Below are positions 34,594 through 43,583 of a stretch of DNA of 64,000 bases, piece by piece (position 1 is the stretch's first letter; every line of letters starts with the position of its first letter). The stretch lies in the NCBI GenBank assembly GCA_017474235.1, contig JAFVIB010000002.1, forward strand, positions 1 to 64,000, written 5' to 3'. A program made the translations under genes and the position numbers. The notes under the pieces were generated by a model. That model saw only the letters and a program-made list of their open reading frames with translations, did no database searches and was not told the origin of the DNA. Source of the stretch: Alistipes sp. (lineage in GTDB: Bacteria > Bacteroidota > Bacteroidia > Bacteroidales > Rikenellaceae).

Positions 34594-35322
34594 ATGAGAA
34601 GTAAATTAGTAATTTTTGCACTGCTCAGCTTTGCTGTAGCATGTAATGCTCCGAAGACGGAGATTAGCAAATCTGATAACAACGAAAGACCAACTATTCA
34701 ACAGTTTGAAGAGACTGTTGCAAAGGTTACAAAGGAGGATATGGAGCAATTTGTATCCGATCTTTTATCGGGTGTTCTTCGAGTAAATGGAGCGTACCTC
34801 AAGGATGTTGCAATATATGAGGATGGCGTTTGTATAAAAAATATAGGCGAGAAGTGTCCTTTTAATATTGAGGCAGGTGTATTTATGCTTAACGATATGA
34901 TTTTTTATGATGATGGTACTTGCCACATGTGTTATCAATATGTTGGTTGTGATTGTCAAGGCGATAAGCAACATTCATGGCTATATACAAAGCTCTCTTG
35001 GGAGTGTGATATGGATACATTCACATTTACACTTACAAGTGAGAGATTGACTAATGAGATGTTGACAAAAAATAAGGAATATATCAATGCAACAACTAAA
35101 TTCAGCCTGCTCGCATACGACAAAGAGAAGAAAATATGCCAACTTAGGGGACTTATGCCTACCCACATAAACAAGAATTGGGAGTGGATATATGTTGATG
35201 TCCCTATAGGAGATACCGCTTTACGAGCATCTATGGAGAACGCTTTTGTTGACGAAGATAGTACTCCATGTGGTAAAGGCGGATATTGTTACCCTACTCC
35301 GACCGACTTTCCTGATAAGTAA
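34594..35322 (+). CDS. Lipoprotein of unknown function
   Basis: 242 aa with lipoprotein signal (FAVAC, Cys17). Contains a Cys-rich centre (CHMCYQYVGCDCQGDK, ~109-124) that could form disulfides or bind metal. The C terminus also holds Cys residues (PCGKGGYCYP). I do not recognise a family. It is in line with the two genes upstream and is followed by broken gene fragments. Confidence 0.65.
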   Translation: MRSKLVIFALLSFAVACNAPKTEISKSDNNERPTIQQFEETVAKVTKEDMEQFVSDLLSGVLRVNGAYLKDVAIYEDGVCIKNIGEKCPFNIEAGVFMLNDMIFYDDGTCHMCYQYVGCDCQGDKQHSWLYTKLSWECDMDTFTFTLTSERLTNEMLTKNKEYINATTKFSLLAYDKEKKICQLRGLMPTHINKNWEWIYVDVPIGDTALRASMENAFVDEDSTPCGKGGYCYPTPTDFPDK

Positions 35323-35342
35323 ACTGAGTGTGTCCAACGACA

Positions 35343-35421
35343 CCGACTATCAGTTTGCTCTTGAACACGGTACACCGATAGAGTAGCGATGGTTTAGTTG
35401 TCTTGCCTATCGAGCCGCTCT
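35343..35421 (+). pseudogene. Mosaic of two duplicated gene fragments
   Basis: 35343-35385 copies the last 43 nt of the next gene (35853-35895) with three differences, all synonymous in that gene's frame; it still encodes DYQFALEHGTPIE. At GAGTA it switches to 35381-35421, which copies 33141-33181 of the DUF3244-like gene with a single change. The junction shares 5 nt between the two parents, as expected for microhomology-mediated joining. No start codon or signal peptide is left. Confidence 0.8.
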
Positions 35422-35467
35422 TTGAATACATATACATTAGAAGATATTAACTCTTTATTTGACTTTT

Positions 35468-35896
35468 ATGAATATTAGAAGATTTTTAATAGTAGCAGTT
35501 GTGGCTATCGTGGGTTTAGCTTGCAGTCCGGATTCTGTAGATAATAATTTCATCGAGGAGCTATGTTTTAGTAATGGGAGTAGTCATAACATTGTTTTGA
35601 CAATAGACAAGCCTAAAGGGTCAAACAACACGCCATTGGTTATAACCCTTAAGCCATCGGAGGTGTACAAATCGGCAGAAATTACGCTTTCAATACTTAA
35701 TAGAGGTTGCAGTGTTAAGTTTGGCAATAGTGCATTGATAGATTATAAGAAGATTTCGGCAACATCGGAATATAATATTCTCTATCAGTTAAACTATACT
35801 ACTACCTATCCGGACGATTGGCATATTGTAAACACCTACACCTTTACCGATGCCGATTATCAGTTTGCCCTTGAACACGGCACACCGATAGAGTAA
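35468..35896 (+). CDS. Small lipoprotein of unknown function
   Basis: 142 aa from the ATG at 35468 (a TTG nine bases earlier is less likely). Lipoprotein signal (IVGLAC, Cys19). The mature part is predicted beta-rich, with EELCFSNGSSHNIVLTIDKP and a C terminus ADYQFALEHGTPIE. No family recognised. The last 43 nt are duplicated in the fragment mosaic just upstream, and the region beginning at its stop codon is repeated upstream of surE. Confidence 0.65.
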   Translation: MNIRRFLIVAVVAIVGLACSPDSVDNNFIEELCFSNGSSHNIVLTIDKPKGSNNTPLVITLKPSEVYKSAEITLSILNRGCSVKFGNSALIDYKKISATSEYNILYQLNYTTTYPDDWHIVNTYTFTDADYQFALEHGTPIE

Positions 35897-35904
35897 CACC
35901 AACC

Positions 35905-35930
35905 AATCCCGCTTCGGCGGGATTTTTTAT
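35905..35930 (+). terminator. Intrinsic terminator (cassette shared with surE)
   Basis: AATCCCGC-TTCG-GCGGGATT followed by TTTT. The same sequence occurs in reverse at 56403-56422. Confidence 0.9.
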
Positions 35931-35946
35931 TGTATATAGGTGTGGG

Positions 35947-35979
35947 TTTGAGAATATTCTAAAAAAATCACTATCTTTG
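35947..35979 (+). promoter_or_regulatory. uppP promoter with AGAATATTCT palindrome
   Basis: TTTG (35947-35950), then the 10-bp palindrome AGAATATTCT (35951-35960), then TATCTTTG (35972-35979). The surE promoter at 56355-56386 has the same parts in the same order. The palindrome between the boxes is a possible operator. Confidence 0.65.
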
Positions 35980-36003
35980 CGCGGAAATTTTGACTTTTAG
36001 GAA

Positions 36004-36792
36004 ATGGATACTTTACAAGCAGTGATTTTGGGTGTGGTGCAGGGACTTACAGAGTTTCTGCCTGTATCGAGCAGTGGTCATTTGCAGTTGGCAAATGAGA
36101 TATTGGGTACAAACCTCGACCCTGAGAGTAATTTGACATTCAGCCTCACGCTCCACGCAGCGACAGTTCTCAGTACGATAGTTATTCTTTGGAGCGAGAT
36201 TTGGCGGCTTATAAAGGGCGTTTTCAGTCGCACATTTACCGAGGAGCAGGCGTATGTGTTGAAGATTATTATCTCGATGATTCCGGTGGGTATTGTCGGC
36301 GTATTTTTTAAGGACTATATTGAGGCGGCATTCTCGTCTATTGTTGTGGTGGGCGTGATGTTGCTCTGCACGGCGGTCTTGCTCGCATTTGCCTACTACG
36401 CAAAGCCTCGACAGAAGGAGAGTATCTCTTACCGTGACGCCTTTATCATCGGTCTTTCGCAGGCGGTGGCTGTGCTGCCCGGCTTGTCGCGCTCAGGCAC
36501 TACCATTGCGACGGGTCTGCTGCTTGGTAACAAGAAGGAGAGTGTGGCGCAGTTCTCGTTTTTGATGGTTTTGCCACCGATTTTGGGAAATGCACTGCTC
36601 GACATTGTCAAGGGCGACTTTGGCGGCGGAGTAGAGGTTGTACCGACAGTTGCGGGCTTTATTGCCGCTTTTGTGACGGGTTGTATCGCCTGCAAGTGGA
36701 TGATTGGCATTGTTAAGCGTGGCAAACTGATATGGTTTGCTCTCTACTGCGCACTTGCCGGAGCTGTGGCTCTTGCAACAGCTATATTCTAA
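36004..36792 (+). CDS. uppP: Undecaprenyl-diphosphatase (UppP/BacA)
   Basis: Recycles undecaprenyl pyrophosphate to the phosphate carrier for peptidoglycan and surface glycans; also gives bacitracin tolerance. 262 aa, seven or eight membrane helices. Signature blocks: [13 protein letters not shown] (~17-29) with the catalytic Glu and Ser, and [13 protein letters not shown] (~160-172). 3-bp gap to truB. Confidence 0.94.
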   Translation: MDTLQAVILGVVQGLTEFLPVSSSGHLQLANEILGTNLDPESNLTFSLTLHAATVLSTIVILWSEIWRLIKGVFSRTFTEEQAYVLKIIISMIPVGIVGVFFKDYIEAAFSSIVVVGVMLLCTAVLLAFAYYAKPRQKESISYRDAFIIGLSQAVAVLPGLSRSGTTIATGLLLGNKKESVAQFSFLMVLPPILGNALLDIVKGDFGGGVEVVPTVAGFIAAFVTGCIACKWMIGIVKRGKLIWFALYCALAGAVALATAIF

Positions 36793-36795
36793 GCT

Positions 36796-37506
36796 ATGGA
36801 GTTGAAGGAGATAAATTTGGTTGAGGATGGCTATGTAGCCGTTATCGATAAGCCGTTGGAGTGGACCTCGGCAGATGTTGTGCGCAAGGTCAAGTTCCGC
36901 CTTCAGCGTATGGGCTATCGCAAGATAAAGGTCGGTCACGCCGGCACGCTCGACCCGCTTGCCACGGGCATACTGCTCGTATGTATCGGTCGTGCAACAA
37001 AGCGCGTGGATGAACTTCAGGCAGAGCGCAAGGAGTATGTTGCCGAGTTGATGCTGGGTGCAACCACGCCGAGCTTCGATATGGAGCATCCTGTGAATAA
37101 AACCTACCCGACAGAGCATATCACCCGCGAGAAGGTGCTGGAGGCTCTTGCCACACTTGAGGGCGAGCGACTTCAGTCGCCACCGCTCTACTCGGCAAAG
37201 AAGGTCGAGGGCGTCAGGGCGTACGAGTTTGCGCGTCAGGGCGAGGATGTAGAGCTGAAGAAGGCTCTGATAAATATCTATTCGCTCACGCTTGAGCAGT
37301 ACGAGCTGCCGAAGATTCGCATCAGGGTAGAGTGCAGCAAGGGAACTTATATCCGCTCGCTTGCGCAGGAGATTGGCGAGACACTTGATAGTGGAGCCTA
37401 CCTGACATCGTTGCGTCGTACTGCAAGTGGCAACTTTAGGGTCGAAAATGCAGAACAACTCGAGGATTTTTTGAAAAAATTGTCAGAGTGTGAAACAAAA
37501 CGCTGA
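36796..37506 (+). CDS. truB: tRNA pseudouridine-55 synthase
   Basis: Makes pseudouridine at position 55 of tRNAs. 236 aa, catalytic Asp53 in GHAGTLDPLATGILLV, then YVAELMLGATTPSFD and the Lys-binding block PPLYSAKKVEGVRAYEFAR. C-terminal SCSKGTYIRSLAQEIG-like segment (written VECSKGTYIRSLAQEIGE) is also typical. A C-terminal PUA domain is short or absent. Confidence 0.94.
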   Translation: MELKEINLVEDGYVAVIDKPLEWTSADVVRKVKFRLQRMGYRKIKVGHAGTLDPLATGILLVCIGRATKRVDELQAERKEYVAELMLGATTPSFDMEHPVNKTYPTEHITREKVLEALATLEGERLQSPPLYSAKKVEGVRAYEFARQGEDVELKKALINIYSLTLEQYELPKIRIRVECSKGTYIRSLAQEIGETLDSGAYLTSLRRTASGNFRVENAEQLEDFLKKLSECETKR

Positions 37507-37558
37507 TTTTTTCGTAAATTCATTGATTGTTTGTCGTGTAATGTAAAAAACACTATAT

Positions 37559-38608
37559 ATGAAACTCTCACATTACGGATTTGACTTTAAACCGGAACTT
37601 ATAGCAAAGTATCCGGAGATTAATCGTGATGAGTCTCGCCTTATTGTCGTACATCGCGATACGGGCGAGATTGAGCATCGCATCTTTAAAGATATTCTCG
37701 ACTATTTTGAGGAGAAAGACCGCTTTGTCTTTAACGATACAAAGGTATTTCCGGCTCGCCTCTATGGAAATAAGGAGAAGACCGGTGCCGAGATTGAAAT
37801 CTTCCTGCTTCGTGAGCTCAACCGTGAGCTTCGACTGTGGGATGTGCTGGTAGATCCTGCGCGTAAGATTCGTATCGGCAATAAGCTCTACTTTGGCGAG
37901 GATGATATTCTGGGAGCAGAGGTTATTGACAATACCACTTCTCGCGGTCGTACACTGCGTTTTCTCTACGATGGTTCGTATGAGGAGTTCAAGCAGACCC
38001 TCTATCGCCTCGGCGAGACTCCGCTGCCACGCTGGGTGCGCAAGGAGGTTGAGCCTGAGGATGCAGAGCGTTATCAGACAATTTTTGCCGAGAAGGAGGG
38101 CGCTGTTGTAGCCCCTACGGCAGGTATGCACTTCTCGAAGCACCTACTCAAGTGGATGGAGATTAAGGGCATTGATCGCTCATTTATCACTCTGCACGCA
38201 GGTTTGGGTAACTTCCGCAGCGTAGATGTTGAGGATTTGTCGAAGCATAAGGTCGATTCAGAGCAGTTCTTCGTGTCGGAGCAGGCTGCCGAGGAGATTA
38301 ACGGAGCCAAGACCGATGGTCACAAGATTGTCGCTGTCGGCACAACAGTTATGCGTACTCTTGAGACCGTTGTCTCTACTCACGGACTTATCAAGCCGCA
38401 GGATGGCTGGACAAATAAGTTTATCTTTGCCCCTTACGACTTTACAGTTGCCGATGCTATGGTCTCAAATCTCCATCTCCCGGGCTCGACACAACTTATG
38501 ATGGTTGCAGCCTTTGGTGGTTACGACAATGTCATGAAGGCATACAATGTAGCAGTAGAGGAGGGTTATCGCTTTGGTACATACGGCGATGCGATGTTGA
38601 TTTTGTAG
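37559..38608 (+). CDS. queA: S-adenosylmethionine:tRNA ribosyltransferase-isomerase
   Basis: Penultimate step of queuosine synthesis; transfers the ribosyl group of SAM to 7-aminomethyl-7-deazaguanine in tRNA. 349 aa. Family blocks: N-terminal [16 protein letters not shown] start, [16 protein letters not shown] (~58-73), [20 protein letters not shown] (~160-179) with [14 protein letters not shown], and [15 protein letters not shown] near the C terminus. Independent of truB by a 52-bp gap. Confidence 0.94.
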   Translation: MKLSHYGFDFKPELIAKYPEINRDESRLIVVHRDTGEIEHRIFKDILDYFEEKDRFVFNDTKVFPARLYGNKEKTGAEIEIFLLRELNRELRLWDVLVDPARKIRIGNKLYFGEDDILGAEVIDNTTSRGRTLRFLYDGSYEEFKQTLYRLGETPLPRWVRKEVEPEDAERYQTIFAEKEGAVVAPTAGMHFSKHLLKWMEIKGIDRSFITLHAGLGNFRSVDVEDLSKHKVDSEQFFVSEQAAEEINGAKTDGHKIVAVGTTVMRTLETVVSTHGLIKPQDGWTNKFIFAPYDFTVADAMVSNLHLPGSTQLMMVAAFGGYDNVMKAYNVAVEEGYRFGTYGDAMLIL

Positions 38609-38650
38609 TAAAATTTTCTTAACTTTGCAAGTATAAATTACCGTTAATAT

Positions 38651-39460
38651 ATGGCAAAACATAAGATTCTCTATATCTGTCAGCAGATAATGCCTTACCT
38701 CCCTGAGAACGAGGAGTCGAAGCTCTGCCGTGAACTGTCGCAAGCAATGCAGGAGCGCGGAAATGAGATTCGTACATTTATGCCTCGCTATGGCTGCATT
38801 AATGAGCGTCGCAACCAGCTTCACGAGGTTATCCGCCTGTCAGGTATGAACCTTATCATTGATGATAATGACCATCAGCTCATTATCAAGGTGGCATCTA
38901 TTCCATCTGCGCGCATACAGATATACTTTATCGATAATGAGGACTTCTTCTCGCGTCGAGCTGTTGTTACAGATGAAAATGGCGTTGAGTTTGAGGATAA
39001 CGACGAGCGTATGGTATTCTTTGCCCGCGGCGTTCTTGAGACTGTCAAGAAGTTGCGTTGGACTCCCGATATTGTACACTGCCACGGCTGGTTCTCCTCT
39101 GTAGCTCCTATCTATCTGCGCAAGGTGTTTGATAACGACCCAATCTTCCGCGATGTGAAGATTGTAAGCTCACTCTATGAGAGCCGTTTTGAGAAGCCAC
39201 TGCGTGATGAACTTCGCAAAAAAATCGAGAGCGAGGGTGTAGTAGATGAAAATATATCAATTATTGACAATCCTTCATACGAAAATCTGTATCGTTTCGT
39301 TATGTCGAATGTAGATGGCGTTATTGCCGGCTCGGCGGCTGTCGATACGAAGCTTCTTGACGAGGCTCGTGCAGCAGGCAAGCGAGTTATGGAGTATATA
39401 TCGCCTGAGGAGGAGGGATTTTATGACAACTATACACGATTCTATGATGAACTGTTTTAA
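38651..39460 (+). CDS. Glycogen-synthase-like protein, N-terminal domain only
   Basis: 269 aa corresponding to the N-terminal GT5 half of glycogen/starch synthases: start KHKILYICQQIMPYLPENEE, PDIVHCHGWFSSVAPIYLRK (~140-159) with the conserved WH-type region. The C-terminal ADP-glucose-binding half is missing; the gene ends normally, so this is not a frameshift. Such short forms are widespread in Bacteroidetes and their activity is uncertain. It overlaps the next gene by 38 bp. Confidence 0.8.
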   Translation: MAKHKILYICQQIMPYLPENEESKLCRELSQAMQERGNEIRTFMPRYGCINERRNQLHEVIRLSGMNLIIDDNDHQLIIKVASIPSARIQIYFIDNEDFFSRRAVVTDENGVEFEDNDERMVFFARGVLETVKKLRWTPDIVHCHGWFSSVAPIYLRKVFDNDPIFRDVKIVSSLYESRFEKPLRDELRKKIESEGVVDENISIIDNPSYENLYRFVMSNVDGVIAGSAAVDTKLLDEARAAGKRVMEYISPEEEGFYDNYTRFYDELF

Positions 39461-41177
39461 TAAGCCACTCTCTTGGCTGCGACTTGTTGTTGCGGCTGCA
39501 GTAGCCCTTTTTACTGTTGGCTGCTCGGCAGATGTGGATAATGAACTTGGTTACGATATAATTCCTGACCACCAGAAGATGGAGATGCGCCATCTGACCT
39601 TCAAGGGTGGTAAGGTGATTAGTTTTAATGCTGCGACAAGTACTGAGGATAAGAGTAACTATGACGAGCGTGAGGGTCACTTCTTTCGCACATCGCTCTA
39701 CCATACCGATTCTCTGCGTTCAAGCAACTTGGGTAACGGATATATCGGCGTAGAGCATAGTGATACCTTCGGTATGCGCTCATCGGCACTCGCTTCATCA
39801 ATAATCTTTATGAATAGTGTTGATGAGGAGGAGGGCTTTGGTTATATGCCTATCTTCGATACAATGTCGCTTATTCTTACTATTAACGACTACGGTGTTG
39901 ATACTCTTACTCCGGTGAAGTATGAGATTTATGAGCTGACAAAGCCTCTTTTGGGCAGTGTTGTCAATGCAGCCGATACTACGGCTTATACAAACTGCAA
40001 TGTGGAGAGTGCTTATGATGCCTCAAAGCCGCTCTTTACCTTTGTTTTCCCTGATGGTAAGAAGACAGGTCCTTCGACAAATACGATCGACCTTACTCCG
40101 GTAGATATGTCGCGAAATGGTCAGACTTGGGACTTTGTGCGTCGTCTGATGCTTATCCCTGCCGACTATGACACAAATAAGAGTTGGGATGGTTATACGG
40201 TAGATAAGGATAGCCTTTACCGCAGTGAGAAGAAGTGGCAGCAGAACTTCCACGGTATCTATATCAAGCCTGTGCTTGAGAGTGTAGATAAGACAAAGGG
40301 TGGTGCGCTCTATAGCTTCGACCTCGCCGCTTCAGGCTTGCAGTTGCAGGGTAGAAATCGCAATCCTAAAGACCCTACACTTATTAAGGATACTATCGGT
40401 GCAAACTACTACTTCTATGACGAGACCATTGAGCCGTCTGTGGATGCTTATGGTAATCGCAATGAGGGTGTTGAGGGTGCAATTAATATCTCTGTAAACA
40501 GTATTGAGCACGACTATACAGGCTCTCTTGTGGGCAACTATAATTTTGCCGCATACGACAGTGCCGGCAATAAGCTGCCAAACAGCGCACGCGACGAGGT
40601 CTCTGAGAGCTTTGTTGAGGGTGTAGCCGGTGTAGGTACTGAGATATACTTTACCGACGAGTTCCTTGCAGAGATTAAGGCTGCGTATAATAATGAGAAG
40701 GATGGCAATAAGTATCGTGCTATCGGTATCAATCAGTGCCGTCTGTATGTATATCTTAAGGGCGCAGACTACTCTTGGGATGTGAATATGAGCAATGCAC
40801 ATCTGCTCACTCCGCTGATGGACTATTCACTTACCCGCTTGGGCTCTTATACAAAGAATTATAGCAAGCTCAGCTGTATTGTAGATTATGACCCTGAATA
40901 TGAGGATACATACTCTACCGAGCTGCCTTATGGCGGATATATGAATCGTAGCCGCGGTTGCTATGAGTTGGATATTACAGGCTTTATGCAACACTTGTGT
41001 AACTATGTCAATTCGTTAGATAGCATTGAAGATTATGATGAGAGTGTAACTCCTCGTTCATTGGTCCTTGGTCCTGATGCACTGTCGCCTTATACATTCC
41101 AGCATACGGTGCTTCAAGGCTCAACTTCGACGCTTGCTCCACTCCACTTGGAGATGACATACACAATGATTAAGTAG
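39423..41177 (+). CDS. DUF4270 lipoprotein
   Basis: 584 aa. Start at 39423 (GAGGAGGGATTTT before it) overlaps the previous gene; ATGs at 39444/39447 are alternatives. Lipoprotein signal FTVGCS. Recognisable DUF4270 features: N-terminal DNELGYDIIPDHQKM, the VEHSDTFGMRSSALAS segment, and beta-rich middle and end (LDITGFMQHLCNYVN; LEMTYTMIK). These proteins are envelope-located in Bacteroidetes with no established function. The steady pairing with the glycogen-synthase-like gene is notable. Confidence 0.85.
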   Translation: MTTIHDSMMNCFNKPLSWLRLVVAAAVALFTVGCSADVDNELGYDIIPDHQKMEMRHLTFKGGKVISFNAATSTEDKSNYDEREGHFFRTSLYHTDSLRSSNLGNGYIGVEHSDTFGMRSSALASSIIFMNSVDEEEGFGYMPIFDTMSLILTINDYGVDTLTPVKYEIYELTKPLLGSVVNAADTTAYTNCNVESAYDASKPLFTFVFPDGKKTGPSTNTIDLTPVDMSRNGQTWDFVRRLMLIPADYDTNKSWDGYTVDKDSLYRSEKKWQQNFHGIYIKPVLESVDKTKGGALYSFDLAASGLQLQGRNRNPKDPTLIKDTIGANYYFYDETIEPSVDAYGNRNEGVEGAINISVNSIEHDYTGSLVGNYNFAAYDSAGNKLPNSARDEVSESFVEGVAGVGTEIYFTDEFLAEIKAAYNNEKDGNKYRAIGINQCRLYVYLKGADYSWDVNMSNAHLLTPLMDYSLTRLGSYTKNYSKLSCIVDYDPEYEDTYSTELPYGGYMNRSRGCYELDITGFMQHLCNYVNSLDSIEDYDESVTPRSLVLGPDALSPYTFQHTVLQGSTSTLAPLHLEMTYTMIK

Positions 41178-41205
41178 TTGATAATAAATAGTTTACGCTA
41201 AAAAT

Positions 41206-41234
41206 GAAACCTAAGTCAATAATACTTAGGTTTC
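41206..41234. terminator. Hairpin between DUF4270 gene and topA
   Basis: GAAACCTAAGT (41206-41216) pairs with ACTTAGGTTTC (41224-41234), loop CAATAAT. No strong T run, so it may be an RNA structure rather than a complete terminator. Confidence 0.55.
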
Positions 41235-41265
41235 GTTGCGTAACAGAGAAAAATAGTATATTAGG

Positions 41266-43563
41266 ATGCAAAATCTGGTTATTGTAGAGTCGCCTGCGAA
41301 GGCGAAAACCATAGAGAAATTTCTCGGAAAGGACTATATCGTAAAGTCCAGCTTCGGACATATTCGAGATTTGGCAAAGAAGGGTTTGGGTGTAGATATT
41401 GATAACGGCTTCAGCCCCTGCTATGAGGTCTCTGAGGATAAGAAGAGGGTTGTAGATGAGCTGTCAAAATTATCAAAGAAGGTCGATGCTGTTTGGCTCG
41501 CATCCGATGAAGACCGCGAGGGAGAGGCAATTGCATGGCACCTTACAGAGGTGTTGGGTCTGCCACTTGATCGCACTCGCCGTATAGTTTTCCACGAGAT
41601 TACAAAGAATGCTATTCTTAAGGCTATTGAAAACCCTCGTACAGTCGATTTGAATCTTGTAAATGCACAGCAGGCTCGCCGTGTGCTTGACCGTATTGTA
41701 GGTTTTGAGCTCTCGCCAATTCTTTGGAAGAAGGTCAAACCGGCACTCTCGGCAGGTCGTGTGCAGAGTGTTGCGGTTCGCCTTATCGTGGAGCGTGAGC
41801 GTGATATTATTGCGCATAACTCGACAAGCTACTACCGCGTAGTGGCTCAGTTCTACTCTGTTGAGGATAGCGAGAAGGTACTCTTCAAGGCTGAGTATTC
41901 ACAGCGTTTTGCCGATAAGGAGCAGGCGTTGGCTATGCTTGAGAGCTGCAAGAGTGCTACATTTACAGTCGCTAATAGCGAGGTAAAGCCTACAAAGCGT
42001 TATCCTGCGCCGCCGTTTACAACATCGACTCTCCAGCAGGAGGCTGCACGCAAGTTCGGTATGTCTGTGTCGCAGACCATGTCTGTTGCGCAGCGTCTGT
42101 ATGAGCAGGGTCTTATTACCTATATGCGTACCGACTCGGTAAACCTTTCGCAGCTGGCTATCAACGCTTGTAAGCAGGAGGTTACTCAGCTCTTTGGCGA
42201 GAAGTACTCAAATCCTCGTAACTATACCACCCACAGCAAGGGTGCGCAGGAGGCTCACGAGGCTATCCGCCCATCGTATATCGACCGCCGCGAGATTGAC
42301 GGAACGGCAGTAGAGAAGCGTCTCTATGACCTTATCTGGAAGCGTACAGTAGCTTCGCAGATGGTTCCGGCAGATATTGACCGTACAACTATCACTATCA
42401 ATATGTCGGGTAGCGATGAGCACTTTGTGGCTACGGGCGATACTATGCGTTTTGACGGCTTTATGCGCCTCTACTCTGAGAGTACTGAGGAGGAGAATCA
42501 GGATGGCGAGCAGAGCGCAACACTCCCACATATTAAGGAGGGAGAGGTTGTTAAATATCAGAATATCGTTGCAACCGAGCGATTTACACAGCCGCCTATG
42601 CGTTATAATGAGGCTTCTCTCGTAAAACGCCTTGAGGAGTTGGGTATCGGTCGTCCATCAACATACGCACCGACAATCTCTACAATTATCACCCGTGGAT
42701 ATGTAGAGAAGAGCTCTCGTCCGGCACAGAAGCGTAACTACACCTCTGTAACCCTTCGCGGAGCAAATATTACCGAGAAGATTGCGTCAGAGAACTACGG
42801 AACAGAGAAAAACCGTCTCTGCCCAACCGATATAGGTATGGTTGTCAATGACTACCTCGAGAACCAATTTGCAATGATTATGGACTATAACTTTACGGCG
42901 AATGTCGAGAAGGAGTTTGACCGTATCGCTGAGGGCGAGTTGCAGTGGTCTGAGATGATTAATACCTTCTATACACCGTTCCATAAGATGGTCGATAATG
43001 CTATCGGCACACAATCCTCTGCCCATCAGCAGGTGCGTGTTTTAGGCACAGACCCTACTACCGGTCACGCTGTCAAGGCGCGTATTGGTCGCTATGGTCC
43101 TATGGTAGAGATTGAGGCAGCAGATGGCAATAAGCCGCAGTATGCTTCGCTTAAGAAGGGTCAGCTTATTGAGTCAATCACTCTTGAGGAGGCATTGGAA
43201 CTCTTCGCACTGCCCCGCATTGTGGGCGTATATGAGGGCGAGGAGGTTGTTGTCGGTATCGGTAAGTTCGGAGGTTATGTTCGCCACGGAAAGACCTTTG
43301 CATCGCTGGCTAAGAGTGACGACCCTTACACTGTCTCATACGAGCGTTCTGTGGAGCTGCTTCGCCAGCAGAAGGAGCAGGCTGCCGCTGCAAATGTGCC
43401 ACTGAAGACCTTTGCAGAGGATAAGTCTCTTGTTGTCAAAAATGGTCGCTATGGTGCCTATATCGCCTATAAGGGCAAGAACTATCGCCTTCCAAAGGGT
43501 ACAAAGCCGGAGAACTTGACCTATGAGGAGAGTATGAAAATTGTAAATTCATCAAAGAAATAA
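41266..43563 (+). CDS. topA: DNA topoisomerase I
   Basis: Relaxes negative supercoils by single-strand passage. 765 aa. Toprim domain VIVESPAKAKTIEKFLG (4-20) and DEDREGEAIAWHL (~80-92); active-site Tyr in LITYMRTDSVNLS (~285-297). In place of zinc-finger repeats the C terminus has glycine-rich repeats (IGRYGPMVEI, IGKFGGYVRHG, KNGRYGAYIAYKGKNYRL), the type found in many Bacteroidetes. Confidence 0.96.
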   Translation: MQNLVIVESPAKAKTIEKFLGKDYIVKSSFGHIRDLAKKGLGVDIDNGFSPCYEVSEDKKRVVDELSKLSKKVDAVWLASDEDREGEAIAWHLTEVLGLPLDRTRRIVFHEITKNAILKAIENPRTVDLNLVNAQQARRVLDRIVGFELSPILWKKVKPALSAGRVQSVAVRLIVERERDIIAHNSTSYYRVVAQFYSVEDSEKVLFKAEYSQRFADKEQALAMLESCKSATFTVANSEVKPTKRYPAPPFTTSTLQQEAARKFGMSVSQTMSVAQRLYEQGLITYMRTDSVNLSQLAINACKQEVTQLFGEKYSNPRNYTTHSKGAQEAHEAIRPSYIDRREIDGTAVEKRLYDLIWKRTVASQMVPADIDRTTITINMSGSDEHFVATGDTMRFDGFMRLYSESTEEENQDGEQSATLPHIKEGEVVKYQNIVATERFTQPPMRYNEASLVKRLEELGIGRPSTYAPTISTIITRGYVEKSSRPAQKRNYTSVTLRGANITEKIASENYGTEKNRLCPTDIGMVVNDYLENQFAMIMDYNFTANVEKEFDRIAEGELQWSEMINTFYTPFHKMVDNAIGTQSSAHQQVRVLGTDPTTGHAVKARIGRYGPMVEIEAADGNKPQYASLKKGQLIESITLEEALELFALPRIVGVYEGEEVVVGIGKFGGYVRHGKTFASLAKSDDPYTVSYERSVELLRQQKEQAAAANVPLKTFAEDKSLVVKNGRYGAYIAYKGKNYRLPKGTKPENLTYEESMKIVNSSKK

Positions 43564-43583
43564 ACCTTAAAAATAAGAGAATT

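Noticed and set aside
38651..39460. Frameshifted full-length glycogen synthase
   Set aside because: The following sequence encodes a DUF4270 lipoprotein and no remnant of the C-terminal GT5 domain is present; short forms are normal in this phylum.
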